Assembly (NCBI GenBank): GCA_947380655.1 | Contig: CANCRX010000006.1 | Span: forward strand, 10,464 to 74,463 | Direction: 5' to 3' | DNA from: Alcaligenaceae bacterium | GTDB lineage: Bacteria > Pseudomonadota > Gammaproteobacteria > Burkholderiales > Burkholderiaceae_B | Length of the DNA stretch: 64,000 nt | Part shown: in pieces, positions 16,287 to 25,594 of the stretch | Layout: every line of letters starts with the position of its first letter | How positions within the stretch are numbered: the first letter of the stretch is position 1 | Translations under genes and position numbers: made by a program | Notes under the pieces: generated by a model | Told to the model about the DNA's origin: nothing | The model's database searches: none | The model's input: the letters and a program-made list of their open reading frames with translations, nothing else

Positions 16287-17135
16287 TCAAACAAGGGAAT
16301 GCCACGCCGGAGTGAGGTCTGCGGGCAAGGCGGGTAGACTACCCAGATCATGCCGACTTTCTGTAGGGCTATGAAAATCCGATCCACAGGAAGCCAGAAA
16401 ACCATAGTTGCGCGCAACCTGAGCATATTCATGATACTGATGCGGCGAATGACTCCCCGTCACAACCTCGATGCCCTGGCCACCGAGATCTTTGAATTCT
16501 GAAAACAAGGCCCCAAACTGTGTTTCTGTGTAATGGTAACGACCTGGATGCGCAATCACCGCCACACCTCCGGCTCCGTGAATCCAGCTCAGCGCGTTTT
16601 CGAGTTTCGCCCAATGCATAGGTTCGTGAGCGGGTCCCTCGTCGCTGAGATAACGGTCAAACACAGTTTGCACGTCTGGACAATAACCCGCCTGCACTAA
16701 AAATCGAGCAAAATGCGTTCGACTGATCAGCTCGGGATTACCTGCAAACGGGAGCACGCCTTCGAAGGCACCGGGCATCCCTAGCCGCGCCAGATTATCA
16801 CCAATGCGTCTGGCTCGATCTGCCCGACCAGCTCTTGTCGCACGCAGTCCCTCAACAAGCGCAGGATAATTTTCATCAATTCCGAGGCCGACGACATGCA
16901 CCGTCTGGTTTGCCCACGTCACAGAAATCTCAACCCCTCCGAGATAAGCCATGCCGAGAGATTCAGCGGTTGCACGAGCAATTTTTTGACCTGACACCTC
17001 ATCATGATCAGTGAGTGACCAAAGGGTGACTCCGTGTGCTGCCGCTCTGCGTGCAACGGCCTCTGGACTCAACACACCATCCGACACCGTCGAGTGACAG
17101 TGCAAGTCAACGCAGCTGACAGCTTCAGTGTTCAT
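16287..17135 (-). CDS. PHP-domain phosphoesterase (3',5'-nucleoside bisphosphate phosphatase / RNase AM type)
   Basis: 282-residue polymerase-and-histidinol-phosphatase domain enzyme. The metal-binding motif starts DLHCHSTVSDG at 10-20, followed by LTDHDEVSG (Asp43-His44-Asp45), VIAHPGRYH and CGSDFHSP near the end. This matches the YciV/TrpH group, which hydrolyses pAp-type nucleotides and trims 5' ends of short RNA. It overlaps the upstream alpha/beta hydrolase by 11 bases and leads into greB after 23 bases. Confidence 0.88.
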   Translation of the reverse strand: MNTEAVSCVDLHCHSTVSDGVLSPEAVARRAAAHGVTLWSLTDHDEVSGQKIARATAESLGMAYLGGVEISVTWANQTVHVVGLGIDENYPALVEGLRATRAGRADRARRIGDNLARLGMPGAFEGVLPFAGNPELISRTHFARFLVQAGYCPDVQTVFDRYLSDEGPAHEPMHWAKLENALSWIHGAGGVAVIAHPGRYHYTETQFGALFSEFKDLGGQGIEVVTGSHSPHQYHEYAQVARNYGFLASCGSDFHSPTESRHDLGSLPALPADLTPAWHSLV

Positions 17136-18084
17136 TCAAAAATCCTATCACGGCTTCGAGTTGATCCGCAGCCATAAGGGTGGGCGCATGCCCAACCCCT
17201 GCAAACTCCACTGCACGTGCACGCGGATTAAGTTCAAGCATTTTTTTCAGCGTCGCGGGAGAGAGCAAATCTGATTGCTGACCACGCACGATCAACACCG
17301 GTGCCTGAACGCAGGTGTAGGCTTGCCATAAGAGTTGCTCACCTTGTGTCGCCTGCTCTGGGGTAACCATTTTAAAAGCCTCAGCAATTCCCAGGTCATA
17401 ATGTTTGATCCATTTACCTGACTGCTCGATATACGTGTACCTGGTGAGTGCTTGCCACTGTTGCTCAGTATGTGGACCGAAAGACGCTGCGGTCTTTTTA
17501 ACGTATTCCACAGCAGACGCTAACGAATCAAAACTAACCGCCTCACCCACGTATTGACCAATGCGCGCAAGCGATACGGGCTCGATGTGGGGGCCTACGT
17601 CATTGAGAACGAGTTTGTCGAGTCTTAGACCTGTTTCTGGCAATGCTTGATAAGTTTGAGCAGGCGTTTGTTGCTGTTGCAACTGTCTGGCATAAGCCAT
17701 CGAACCCGCATAAGCCATACCGATGAGCCCGCCCATCGAAGTGCCCACCCACTGCAAACGTGAGGGCTGCAATCTGGCAATCAGACTGACCATATCTGCC
17801 GTGTATTGCGGCACACCATAAAAAAGTGGATTAGCCAGACGATCTGACATACCTCGACCGACTACATCAGGACACACGACACGAAAATCTTTTGCCAGAC
17901 GCTGAGCCAGCGCATCAAAATCACGCCCTGTTCGCGTGAGACCGTGGACACAGAGAACGGTATCGGGATTATCGCTATCCCCCCACTCGTGATAAGCCAT
18001 CCGGTGCAAACCAGCTGGACTGCTGCAAGTAACGGCATTCAGGCGGGGCAATGTCATGGATAAACTCCGAACAAGTGTCATCAC
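17125..18084 (-). CDS. Alpha/beta hydrolase
   Basis: 319-residue alpha/beta-hydrolase-fold enzyme with oxyanion motif VHGLT at 47-51, nucleophile Ser116 in GTSMGG and a C-terminal catalytic His in GVGHAPT near 303. There is no signal peptide. The start may be Met1 or Met10 (MTLPRLN). The substrate is not predictable; many relatives are esterases or lactonases. The gene is first of a tight hydrolase-PHP-greB run, with an 11-base overlap to the PHP gene. Confidence 0.85.
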   Translation of the reverse strand: MMTLVRSLSMTLPRLNAVTCSSPAGLHRMAYHEWGDSDNPDTVLCVHGLTRTGRDFDALAQRLAKDFRVVCPDVVGRGMSDRLANPLFYGVPQYTADMVSLIARLQPSRLQWVGTSMGGLIGMAYAGSMAYARQLQQQQTPAQTYQALPETGLRLDKLVLNDVGPHIEPVSLARIGQYVGEAVSFDSLASAVEYVKKTAASFGPHTEQQWQALTRYTYIEQSGKWIKHYDLGIAEAFKMVTPEQATQGEQLLWQAYTCVQAPVLIVRGQQSDLLSPATLKKMLELNPRARAVEFAGVGHAPTLMAADQLEAVIGFLNEH

Positions 18085-18115
18085 CTATTGTAGTGGTTTT
18101 ACTGATATCCATGAC

Positions 18116-20557
18116 TCACTCATGATGCCAGTAACGCTTGAAAGCCTGTCGGAATGAGTCAATTTTCAGCCTGTTTTCATTTGACTCCGCTGAGATCGCA
18201 CCGTGATGATCGTTTCGCCAAAATTTTGTGCGATATTTTTCCCAGCGATTGATCACGATAGGATCTGGATGTTTAAAGCGATTCAAATAGCCTGTTTGTG
18301 CAATGGCATGTTTCGCATGGATCTGCGCTATAAATAGTTCTGAGGAGGATGAGAGAGAACCGTGATGGGCGACAACAACTACATCAGCCCTAAGCTCTGC
18401 AAACATTCCTGTGATTTGATTTTCTTCGCTCTGGCCAATATCACCCGGTAATAATGCGGAGTGTTGTGCGCCTTGTATATGCAGTACACAGCTATGCGCA
18501 TTTTTTTTAGGCGAAATGTCTTTCGACTCCGCCGGGTGCAAGATAGTAAATGTCACACCATCCCAAACCCATTTTTGTCCTCGTTGACAGCGTCTGGACG
18601 ATAATTTTTGAGCGGGAAGGACATCCGCATTGGGCAGCCTTTTTTGTTTATCCAGCCAAGCCTGCACATCAAAAGAAGCATAAATATTCTGCACAATATT
18701 TGTTTTTAATAGGTGCGGAAGTCCTCCCGCGTGATCCATATCCGCATGCGACACCACCAGGGCATCAAGCTTATCAATCGCTAAGGCGCGCATAACAGGA
18801 TTGATCACGCGCTGAGTGGAGTCAGTCATACCGGTGCGTGGTCCGGTATCAAATAACAAATTGTGATGTTTGGTACTGATCAATATCGCGCTACCTTGAC
18901 CGACATCTAACGCAATCAATCTCCATCCCCCCTGCTCTGGTCGGTCGGGACGCCAAGCGAGAGCAGGAAATAGTAAACACCATCCCGCCCAACGAACTGG
19001 CACCCCGGGTGACAATAACGCCCAGGCAACGCCGCAGAGAGATAAGCTTAAAAGCCATAACGGCATGGCAGCGACGTTGATCATTGACCAATTGGCTTGT
19101 GCTAACCAGTGGATTGGGTACATCGCCCACTTCATCGAAAAATTTGCGATCCACCCAAAATAATAAGCAAGGCCATCTAGTCCAGGAATCACCGAAAACA
19201 GTGCGGTGAACAAAGCGAAGGGTGTGACAATAAATGTCACAACGGGAATGGCAATCGCATTAGCAAAGGGTGAAATAAGTGAGACTTGTTGAAATAAGAA
19301 TGCGAGCACCGGTACCATTGCAAGCGTAATGAGCCATTGCATACGTGCTGACTCACCGATCAGCGCGAACACTTTGTAATAAGTCGACCGTAGAGTACTT
19401 GTATGCAGAGCCTGCTCACCTACCGCGAACAACACAAGCACCGCGCCAAATGAAAGCCAGAAACCCGTTGCAAGGGGTGACCAGGGATCAAGCAGCGTGA
19501 CCACGGCAGCGGCTATAGCCAATATCGTGGTCGGCGAGATCGGCAATCTCACGATCATCGCAAGTCCAATGACAAGCAGCATAAAAAATGTTCGTCTTGC
19601 AGGGACACCCCAACCAGCAAGTAAACAATAGACGAAAGCAATGAATAAGGCGGAGCATGCAGCGATGACTCTGGCAGGAATAATTTCGCAGGCGTGACGT
19701 TGGCCGAAACGCAAACGTTTCCATAACCACAGCATACTGACCCCTCCAAAGGCCGCAAGCATCGTTACATGAGAACCGCTAATGCTGACTAAATGCGTGA
19801 TGCCCGAGCGATTGAACACGTCCCAGTCCGTAGCACTAACACTATCCTGATCCCCTATCGCCAGTGCGATTAACACCGGTGCATAGCGTGCATCGCCAAG
19901 CACCGTGCGCATTGATTGACGAATGTGGTGTCTGATGCGAGACACCATCACTCGCATCGACGCTAAGGGGTTATCAGAAATCAGCTTAGGTTGACCGCGA
20001 ATTTTCCCAAGCGCGCGTATGTTTTTCTGAAACATATGAGATTCGTAATCGAAACCGGAGGGATTGGAGGCACCATGCGGTCTTTTAAAAACGAGTGCTG
20101 CACGCCACATCTGTCCAGGTAAGACACTCACCTGATTTTCCTGAGCGCTCTGCCAGCTGACCAAAATATTACGAGGCAACCCGGGCGTTACAGGCTCAAT
20201 AATTTTGGCTTCAAATCGTTGTTGCCCTGACTTGTCCTGACTCATGCTCTGAACAATAAAGGTCACACGCGTGACTACGTTTTCAAACGAAGAAGATAAA
20301 GAATCGTTGAGCCTGGATTGAGCCTGTCTAACAGTCCAAGTCATCGAGAACATGACCGAGCAGAGCAAGATCCCTAGCAAGCCAGACAGCCGATTTGTAA
20401 GGCTTGACTGAGTGCGACGGAGAAAAAACTTATACGTACCGAAACAAACCAGCACTGCGAATGAACTTGAAAACAGTATGTCTGTATCGGGTAAGGACCT
20501 CAAACAATGCGTCAGACTTGCCCCTGATACGATGCCAATCGACATGACTCTAAGCAT
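18116..20557 (-). CDS. comEC: DNA uptake channel protein ComEC/Rec2
   Basis: Inner-membrane channel for transport of single-stranded DNA during natural transformation. It has an N-terminal hydrophobic/OB region, a central Competence domain (THLVSISGSHVTMLAAFGG) with several membrane helices, and a C-terminal metallo-beta-lactamase domain starting LDVGQGSAIL with the metal motif SHADMDHAGG and PGDIGQSEE later. The start is uncertain. ATG 20557 (MLRVMSIGIVSG, 813 aa) avoids overlap with the divergent MFS gene; Met at 20545 is possible, and an upstream start at 20662 would overlap that gene. No com partners are nearby. Confidence 0.9.
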   Translation of the reverse strand: MLRVMSIGIVSGASLTHCLRSLPDTDILFSSSFAVLVCFGTYKFFLRRTQSSLTNRLSGLLGILLCSVMFSMTWTVRQAQSRLNDSLSSSFENVVTRVTFIVQSMSQDKSGQQRFEAKIIEPVTPGLPRNILVSWQSAQENQVSVLPGQMWRAALVFKRPHGASNPSGFDYESHMFQKNIRALGKIRGQPKLISDNPLASMRVMVSRIRHHIRQSMRTVLGDARYAPVLIALAIGDQDSVSATDWDVFNRSGITHLVSISGSHVTMLAAFGGVSMLWLWKRLRFGQRHACEIIPARVIAACSALFIAFVYCLLAGWGVPARRTFFMLLVIGLAMIVRLPISPTTILAIAAAVVTLLDPWSPLATGFWLSFGAVLVLFAVGEQALHTSTLRSTYYKVFALIGESARMQWLITLAMVPVLAFLFQQVSLISPFANAIAIPVVTFIVTPFALFTALFSVIPGLDGLAYYFGWIANFSMKWAMYPIHWLAQANWSMINVAAMPLWLLSLSLCGVAWALLSPGVPVRWAGWCLLFPALAWRPDRPEQGGWRLIALDVGQGSAILISTKHHNLLFDTGPRTGMTDSTQRVINPVMRALAIDKLDALVVSHADMDHAGGLPHLLKTNIVQNIYASFDVQAWLDKQKRLPNADVLPAQKLSSRRCQRGQKWVWDGVTFTILHPAESKDISPKKNAHSCVLHIQGAQHSALLPGDIGQSEENQITGMFAELRADVVVVAHHGSLSSSSELFIAQIHAKHAIAQTGYLNRFKHPDPIVINRWEKYRTKFWRNDHHGAISAESNENRLKIDSFRQAFKRYWHHE

Positions 20558-20653
20558 AAAGACATCGACCAAAGACTTGAATGCTGAGCCAGAGCCAATA
20601 CAATCACAAGTCAACTGTGACCATACGAACACACAAATTCCGGATTGAGAACC

Positions 20654-21874
20654 ATGTTTCAAATACTAAGACGCCCTGATGTGTTGATTGTGACCCTGGC
20701 TGCAGCCGGCATCCTGATGGTCACGATGGGTATCCGGCAATCATTTGGTCTCTTTATTAGTCCGATCAATGAAACAACAGGGCTAGGGATTGCCACAATC
20801 AGTTTTGCGTTGGCGATCGGTCAATTTACCTGGGGAGCGGTCCAGCCCATTGCGGGTGCGGTCTCAGACCGCTATGGCCCCAGAGCGGTATTGATTGGTG
20901 GGCTGTTGATTCTGGCCATTGGCTGTGCAACGGTTCCTTTTGCAAAGAGTGGTTTTAGTCTTGCAATATCAATGGGCGTTCTGGCGGCAATCGGATCAGG
21001 CGCGGGGAGTTTTTCAGTCCTCATCAGTGCAGCGTCGCAACGCCTTCCTGCAGATGCCAGAGGGGCGGCCTCAGGCGTCATTAATGCGGGTGGCTCGTTT
21101 GGTCAATTTGTCTTTGCACCAATTTTGCAAAAATTAATTCAGTCTTTTGGCTGGATGGGAGCGATGTGGGCAATGGTTATTGCAACACTCGCAACATTGC
21201 CCCTGATACGCACTCTCTCAAGCGCAGAAAAAAAGCCTCAACATCACACGCATCAGGATCAGGGTTTGGGTAGAGCGGTGCGAGAAGCACTGAAAAATCC
21301 AAGCTATCTACTTCTGCATGCAGGATTTTTTACTTGTGGGTTTCATATTGCCTTTCTGGTGACACACCTCCCTGGTGAGGTCAATCTGTGCGGTTTGCCT
21401 CCAAGTGTTGCGAGCTGGTCGCTGGCGATAATTGGACTGGCAAATATATTCGGTAGTATTTATGCCGGTGGTTGTGTCGCTAAATATCGCAGTAAGTACA
21501 TTCTCGCAGTGATGTACGGATCAAGAGCTGTTTTAGTGGGGTTGTATTTATTGATGCCCCGCACAGAATGGACCTTTTATATCTTTGCTGCAGGACTCGG
21601 ATTTACTTGGCTGGCCACCGTCCCACCGACGGCGGCACTGGTAGGTAAATTATTCGGCACCCGCTATCTGGCCACGCTTTTTGGTCTGACTTTGCTCTCA
21701 CACCAGATTGGTGGTTTTCTGGGAGCCTGGCTGGGAGGCATCGCTATCACAGAGTTCGGAGATTACTCGTGGATGTGGTACGCAGACATTGTTCTTGCAG
21801 CCGCTGCAGCATTACTGAATCTACCAATCAAAGAAGCCTCCATTCAGCCTGCCCTGGCGGTTCAACCGTCATAA
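20654..21874 (+). CDS. MFS transporter
   Basis: 406-residue inner-membrane transporter with twelve predicted helices. The MFS signature between helices 2 and 3 is AGAVSDRYGPRAVL. Helix 1 shows GILMVTMGIRQSFGLFISP, common in the oxalate/formate and monocarboxylate branches of Burkholderiales. The ATG at 20654 is preferred over the TTG at 20645. It is divergent from comEC and convergent with tatD, with only four bases to the latter. The substrate is not predictable. Confidence 0.87.
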   Translation: MFQILRRPDVLIVTLAAAGILMVTMGIRQSFGLFISPINETTGLGIATISFALAIGQFTWGAVQPIAGAVSDRYGPRAVLIGGLLILAIGCATVPFAKSGFSLAISMGVLAAIGSGAGSFSVLISAASQRLPADARGAASGVINAGGSFGQFVFAPILQKLIQSFGWMGAMWAMVIATLATLPLIRTLSSAEKKPQHHTHQDQGLGRAVREALKNPSYLLLHAGFFTCGFHIAFLVTHLPGEVNLCGLPPSVASWSLAIIGLANIFGSIYAGGCVAKYRSKYILAVMYGSRAVLVGLYLLMPRTEWTFYIFAAGLGFTWLATVPPTAALVGKLFGTRYLATLFGLTLLSHQIGGFLGAWLGGIAITEFGDYSWMWYADIVLAAAAALLNLPIKEASIQPALAVQPS

Positions 21875-21878
21875 CCCG

Positions 21879-22682
21879 TTAAGACAACCAGACACTCAGG
21901 CGCGGGCAAACGCGTAAGGCTGTTTGACCGGTGGCCTGAATCAGATCCAACTCACTGATCCCACGCAGCGCAGCAAAAACCTGCGCGATCCGTGCAACCT
22001 CTGCAGGCTCGTTACGTCGCGGATCAGTTAGCCACTCCGGGGCAATATCCGGCGCGTCAGTCTCCAGGACCAGTGAATCCAGTCCGATTTCCGTTGCGAG
22101 TCTGCGAATTTGCAAGGCACGTGAATAGGTCATTGCCCCACCCATGCCGAGCGCGAATCCGAGGGAAATAAACTGCTCAGCCTGCTGAAAACTACCATTA
22201 AAAGCATGGGCGATTCCGCCGGGTACGACACAGCGGCGCAGATATTTCAAAATAATATCTTGTGACTTTCGGACATGGAGGAGCACCGGCAGATTAAATT
22301 CGCGCGCAAGCTCTAATTGCGCCAGAAAGAACTGCTCTTGCTTTTCACGTGAAGGGCCCTGTGAAATTTCAGGGATAAAAAAGTCGAGTCCGATTTCGCC
22401 TACAGCGATTAGTTTTGAATCAGTTCTGTAAGTGGTTAAGGCGTTTCTGAGCAAGTCCAGATCAGCGATCTCAGCGCGCTCGACATACATGGGGTGTATG
22501 CCTAAAGCGTATGCCCCTTGAGAAAAAGAATGAGCCAGCGTCCGTACTGTTTCAAAATTCGAAACTTCTACCGCGGGGATAAGCACCCCACCCACCCCGG
22601 CAGCCTGGGCGCGCTGAATAACAGGCTCACGATCCTGATCAAACTCCGCTGCATCGAGGTGGCAATGCGTATCAAACAGCAT
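21879..22682 (-). CDS. tatD: TatD-family metal-dependent hydrolase/DNase
   Basis: 267-residue TIM-barrel metal hydrolase. The start is taken as the ATG at 22682 because the family begins MLFDTHCHLDAAEFD with the metal HxH; the frame is open further up but would run inside lolD. EIGLDFF, LHVRKS and LETDAPDIAP carry the remaining metal ligands. Members act as 3'-5' DNases or on D-aminoacylated tRNA; the exact role here is unknown. It overlaps lolD by 11 bases and is probably translated with it. Confidence 0.9.
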   Translation of the reverse strand: MLFDTHCHLDAAEFDQDREPVIQRAQAAGVGGVLIPAVEVSNFETVRTLAHSFSQGAYALGIHPMYVERAEIADLDLLRNALTTYRTDSKLIAVGEIGLDFFIPEISQGPSREKQEQFFLAQLELAREFNLPVLLHVRKSQDIILKYLRRCVVPGGIAHAFNGSFQQAEQFISLGFALGMGGAMTYSRALQIRRLATEIGLDSLVLETDAPDIAPEWLTDPRRNEPAEVARIAQVFAALRGISELDLIQATGQTALRVCPRLSVWLS

Positions 22683-23355
22683 CAACCAATCGACCAGAAT
22701 CCATATAGAGCCTGCGGTCAGCCAGTGCAGCAAGCTCAGGGTCATGCGTGACAATGACAAAAGCGGTACCTGATTCAGCATTCACACGCTTGAGTAAGGC
22801 GAACATCTGATGCGCAGTCTGACGATCCAGATTGCCTGTCGGCTCGTCCGCCAAGACACAGGCAGGCTGGGTCACGAGCGCACGGGCTAAAGCAATGCGC
22901 TGACGCTCACCGCCAGATAACTGACCGGGGAAGTGTTCGATCCGCCCCGTCAATCCAACGAGCTCGATGACTTTTCTCGCTTGCTCACGGGCGTCATGTC
23001 GGGATACACGCCTGACAATCAAGGGCATTGCAACATTATCCAGAGCAGAAAACTCAGGTAACAAATGATGGAACTGATAGACAAAACCCAGGGCTCGATT
23101 GCGTAACCTGCTCCGAGCTGACTCAGAAAGACCATTGGCAGATTCCCCGCCTACGATTACATCACCCGAGGTGGGTAGATCCAATAGTCCAAGAGTATGG
23201 AGCAAGGTACTTTTACCCGAGCCAGAGGCGCCGATGACTGCGACCATCTCACCTGGGACGACCGACAAGCTGACATCGGTCAGTACGTCCACACGAACCG
23301 GACCCTCGTCGTAATGCTTATGGAGATGGGAGGCCTGAAGCGCGAATTTAGTCAT
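22672..23355 (-). CDS. lolD: Lipoprotein-releasing ABC transporter ATPase LolD
   Basis: ATPase that drives release of lipoproteins from the inner membrane to LolA. 227 residues from the ATG at 23355 (MTKFALQASHLHKHY); the frame is open 21 codons upstream, but that part overlaps lolC and is not LolD-like. Walker A is GASGSGKST at 42-50, and LSGGERQRIALARAL and LADEPTGNLD follow. It overlaps lolC by eight bases, forming the usual lolCD pair. Confidence 0.95.
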   Translation of the reverse strand: MTKFALQASHLHKHYDEGPVRVDVLTDVSLSVVPGEMVAVIGASGSGKSTLLHTLGLLDLPTSGDVIVGGESANGLSESARSRLRNRALGFVYQFHHLLPEFSALDNVAMPLIVRRVSRHDAREQARKVIELVGLTGRIEHFPGQLSGGERQRIALARALVTQPACVLADEPTGNLDRQTAHQMFALLKRVNAESGTAFVIVTHDPELAALADRRLYMDSGRLVDAV

Positions 23356-24628
23356 GACGTAGAACCTGCGCAGGTTGCAGACGCGAAGCACGCCAGCTAG
23401 GGTAAAGCGTCGCGACAAAAGACATCACAAGCGAAGTGACACCAATCGAGACAATATCTGCCATCCGAGGGTCAGACGGTAAGGAGCTAATAAAATATAT
23501 TTCTCTTGGAATGAATTGCGCACCCATCAAACGCTCGATAGCCGGCACGATCACATCTATATTGAACGCGATCGCCATGCCCCCAGACACTCCCAGCATT
23601 GTGCCGATCAAACCGATCAAGGCTCCCTGCACCAGAAATATTTTTGCGATTTCACCCGGGGTCGCTCCAAAGCTTCGCAGAATGGCAATGTCAGACTGCT
23701 TATCTTTGACTGCCATGACGAGCGAAGACAATAAATTAAACGCAGCAACCGCCACAATCAGCGCCAAAATCAAGAACATCATGCGTTTTTCAGTCTGCAC
23801 TGCAGCAAACCACGTGCGATTATTGCGAGACCAGTCGGAGATTAGAACGTTTGGTGGCAACAAGGGAATCAGTGAACGAGCTATTTCAGGCGCACGGTAC
23901 ATGTCGTTGACGCGCAGTCTCACCCCGGCTGAGCCACTTTCGCGAAAAAGTTTAGCGGCGTCGGTTGCGTCGACAAAGGCAAGCGATGAGTCATATTCGT
24001 AATGACCGGAGCGAAAAGTCCCCACTAAGGTGAACTGACGCATGCGTGGGGTCACACCAGCAGGACCCACGTTGGCCTGAGGGGCAAGCATCATGACAGT
24101 TTGTCCGATGCGAATACCCAGCAAGTCTGCCAGTTCCTGACCAAGGATAATTCCAAAACCACCTGCCTTGAGATCGGTGAGCTTGCCCGACATCATTTGG
24201 CGACCCACATCGGAGACGTTGATTTCAGTCGTGGGGTCAATTCCGCGTACCTGTATGCCGCGTAACTCCTGGCCATGCATCAACATACCCTGTGCGGAGA
24301 CGAACGGCGCGGCAGCCTTAACTGCTGGAGACTTAGAAGCATCTTCGGCAATCGCTTTCCATTGCGACAAGATACGCTCTGGGTCGCCGCCTGAAACATA
24401 AATCTCAATATGCGGTAATACAGAAAGCATGCGATCACGGACTTCTTTCTGAAAGCCATTCATGACCGACAACACGACAATCAAGGCCGCCACGCCAAGG
24501 GCGATCCCAGCCATCGAAGTGGCTGCGACAAATGAGACAAAGCGGTCACGTCGACCTTTACGGCCGCGCAGGCTACTCAAACCCGCGTAGCGGGCGCCAA
24601 TCCAGAGTTCATAGGGTAGTTTCATCAC
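23348..24628 (-). CDS. lolC: Lipoprotein-releasing system membrane protein LolC/LolE
   Basis: 426-residue inner-membrane subunit with one N-terminal helix (GIALGVAALIVVLSVMNGFQ), a large periplasmic domain, and three C-terminal FtsX-like helices, including DIAILRSFGATPGEI. The N-terminus PYELWIGARYAGL is typical for LolC/E. Only one such gene is next to lolD, as in many betaproteobacteria where a single LolF-type protein may form a homodimer. The start may be the first or second Met. Confidence 0.93.
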   Translation of the reverse strand: MMKLPYELWIGARYAGLSSLRGRKGRRDRFVSFVAATSMAGIALGVAALIVVLSVMNGFQKEVRDRMLSVLPHIEIYVSGGDPERILSQWKAIAEDASKSPAVKAAAPFVSAQGMLMHGQELRGIQVRGIDPTTEINVSDVGRQMMSGKLTDLKAGGFGIILGQELADLLGIRIGQTVMMLAPQANVGPAGVTPRMRQFTLVGTFRSGHYEYDSSLAFVDATDAAKLFRESGSAGVRLRVNDMYRAPEIARSLIPLLPPNVLISDWSRNNRTWFAAVQTEKRMMFLILALIVAVAAFNLLSSLVMAVKDKQSDIAILRSFGATPGEIAKIFLVQGALIGLIGTMLGVSGGMAIAFNIDVIVPAIERLMGAQFIPREIYFISSLPSDPRMADIVSIGVTSLVMSFVATLYPSWRASRLQPAQVLRHD

Positions 24629-24676
24629 TTTGGCATTATTGCATCAATCTCTCTGCCATCCCACTACAATCACACG

Positions 24677-25594
24677 ATGGAAATTCTGATCCCCGGCGCC
24701 CTGCCTCCCTCTCCCATCGCCCCAGAACTGATTCAATATATTGAATCTGCCTGTCCTCACTTGCTTGCACGATTCCATGCATATCGCGCGCAGGTCATCA
24801 ACTTACACCCGGACGAAACAGGTTGCAGCCCATTTGAAGCCATTGAACTGCAACGCAGGGGATTCACGCTTAACCAAGGACTAAACTTGGGCGCAGGTCT
24901 TGGTCCGCTAAGAGCTGGGGCGCACAAGCCTGACGAACAGGTCTGGATTGCGGAATTGAGCAGCGTCGCGATTGGTCAGCAAGGCCCTTCATTGATTCAG
25001 CCCGCTTCGCTGCAGATTACCCAAGACGAGTCTGACGCACTGTTTGATGCAGTGGCTGAACTCTGGACAAACAGTCCGATTTCTTTGCTGCCCGTTAATG
25101 CCACACACTGGCGAATCTGGTTACCCACTCGCCCCGTTGTGACCTCGATGAGTCCGCAGGCGCTTGCGGGTATGGCACTGGCCGACTGGTGGCCACAACA
25201 CGAATCCCTGCGTGGCTGGAGAAAATTACTCAATGAAATCCAAATGGTCTGGTACGAACACCCGGTGAATGCTAACCGTGTTGAACGTGGACTTCCCCCT
25301 ATTAATAGTCTTTGGCTGTATGGGGGTGCCCAAGGATGGAAACCATCCGAGCCCGAGGATCTGGTCGTCTTTGACGCCTTAGAGGCGAGTCACAAACAAA
25401 GCGACTGGGGAACCTGGATCAATACACTCCCCGCACTTTCAACATTTATCGCAGCACAACCGCAAGACGCAAGCATCACGCTACTCGGGCAGACACGCGG
25501 CATACAGCTCAGCGCGACAAAGCGCGCGTGGTGGAATCGTTTCTTGCCGGCCAAAAAACATAACTGGAAAAGCTGGTGGAATCTCCAAAACTAA
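24677..25594 (+). CDS. RpfE-like / predicted phosphoglycerate-mutase-like protein of unknown function
   Basis: 305-residue cytoplasmic protein with no signal peptide. It belongs to the family annotated in Burkholderiales as regulatory protein of RpfE type or cofactor-independent phosphoglycerate mutase-like. Recognisable blocks are LPVNATHWRIWLPTRP, KLLNEIQMVWYEHPVN and GLPPINSLWLYGG. Metal-binding motifs of real iPGM are not evident, so enzymatic activity is doubtful. The recJ start lies inside its last 19 bases, so the two genes are translationally linked, as is common in this order. The function is not established. Confidence 0.75.
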   Translation: MEILIPGALPPSPIAPELIQYIESACPHLLARFHAYRAQVINLHPDETGCSPFEAIELQRRGFTLNQGLNLGAGLGPLRAGAHKPDEQVWIAELSSVAIGQQGPSLIQPASLQITQDESDALFDAVAELWTNSPISLLPVNATHWRIWLPTRPVVTSMSPQALAGMALADWWPQHESLRGWRKLLNEIQMVWYEHPVNANRVERGLPPINSLWLYGGAQGWKPSEPEDLVVFDALEASHKQSDWGTWINTLPALSTFIAAQPQDASITLLGQTRGIQLSATKRAWWNRFLPAKKHNWKSWWNLQN

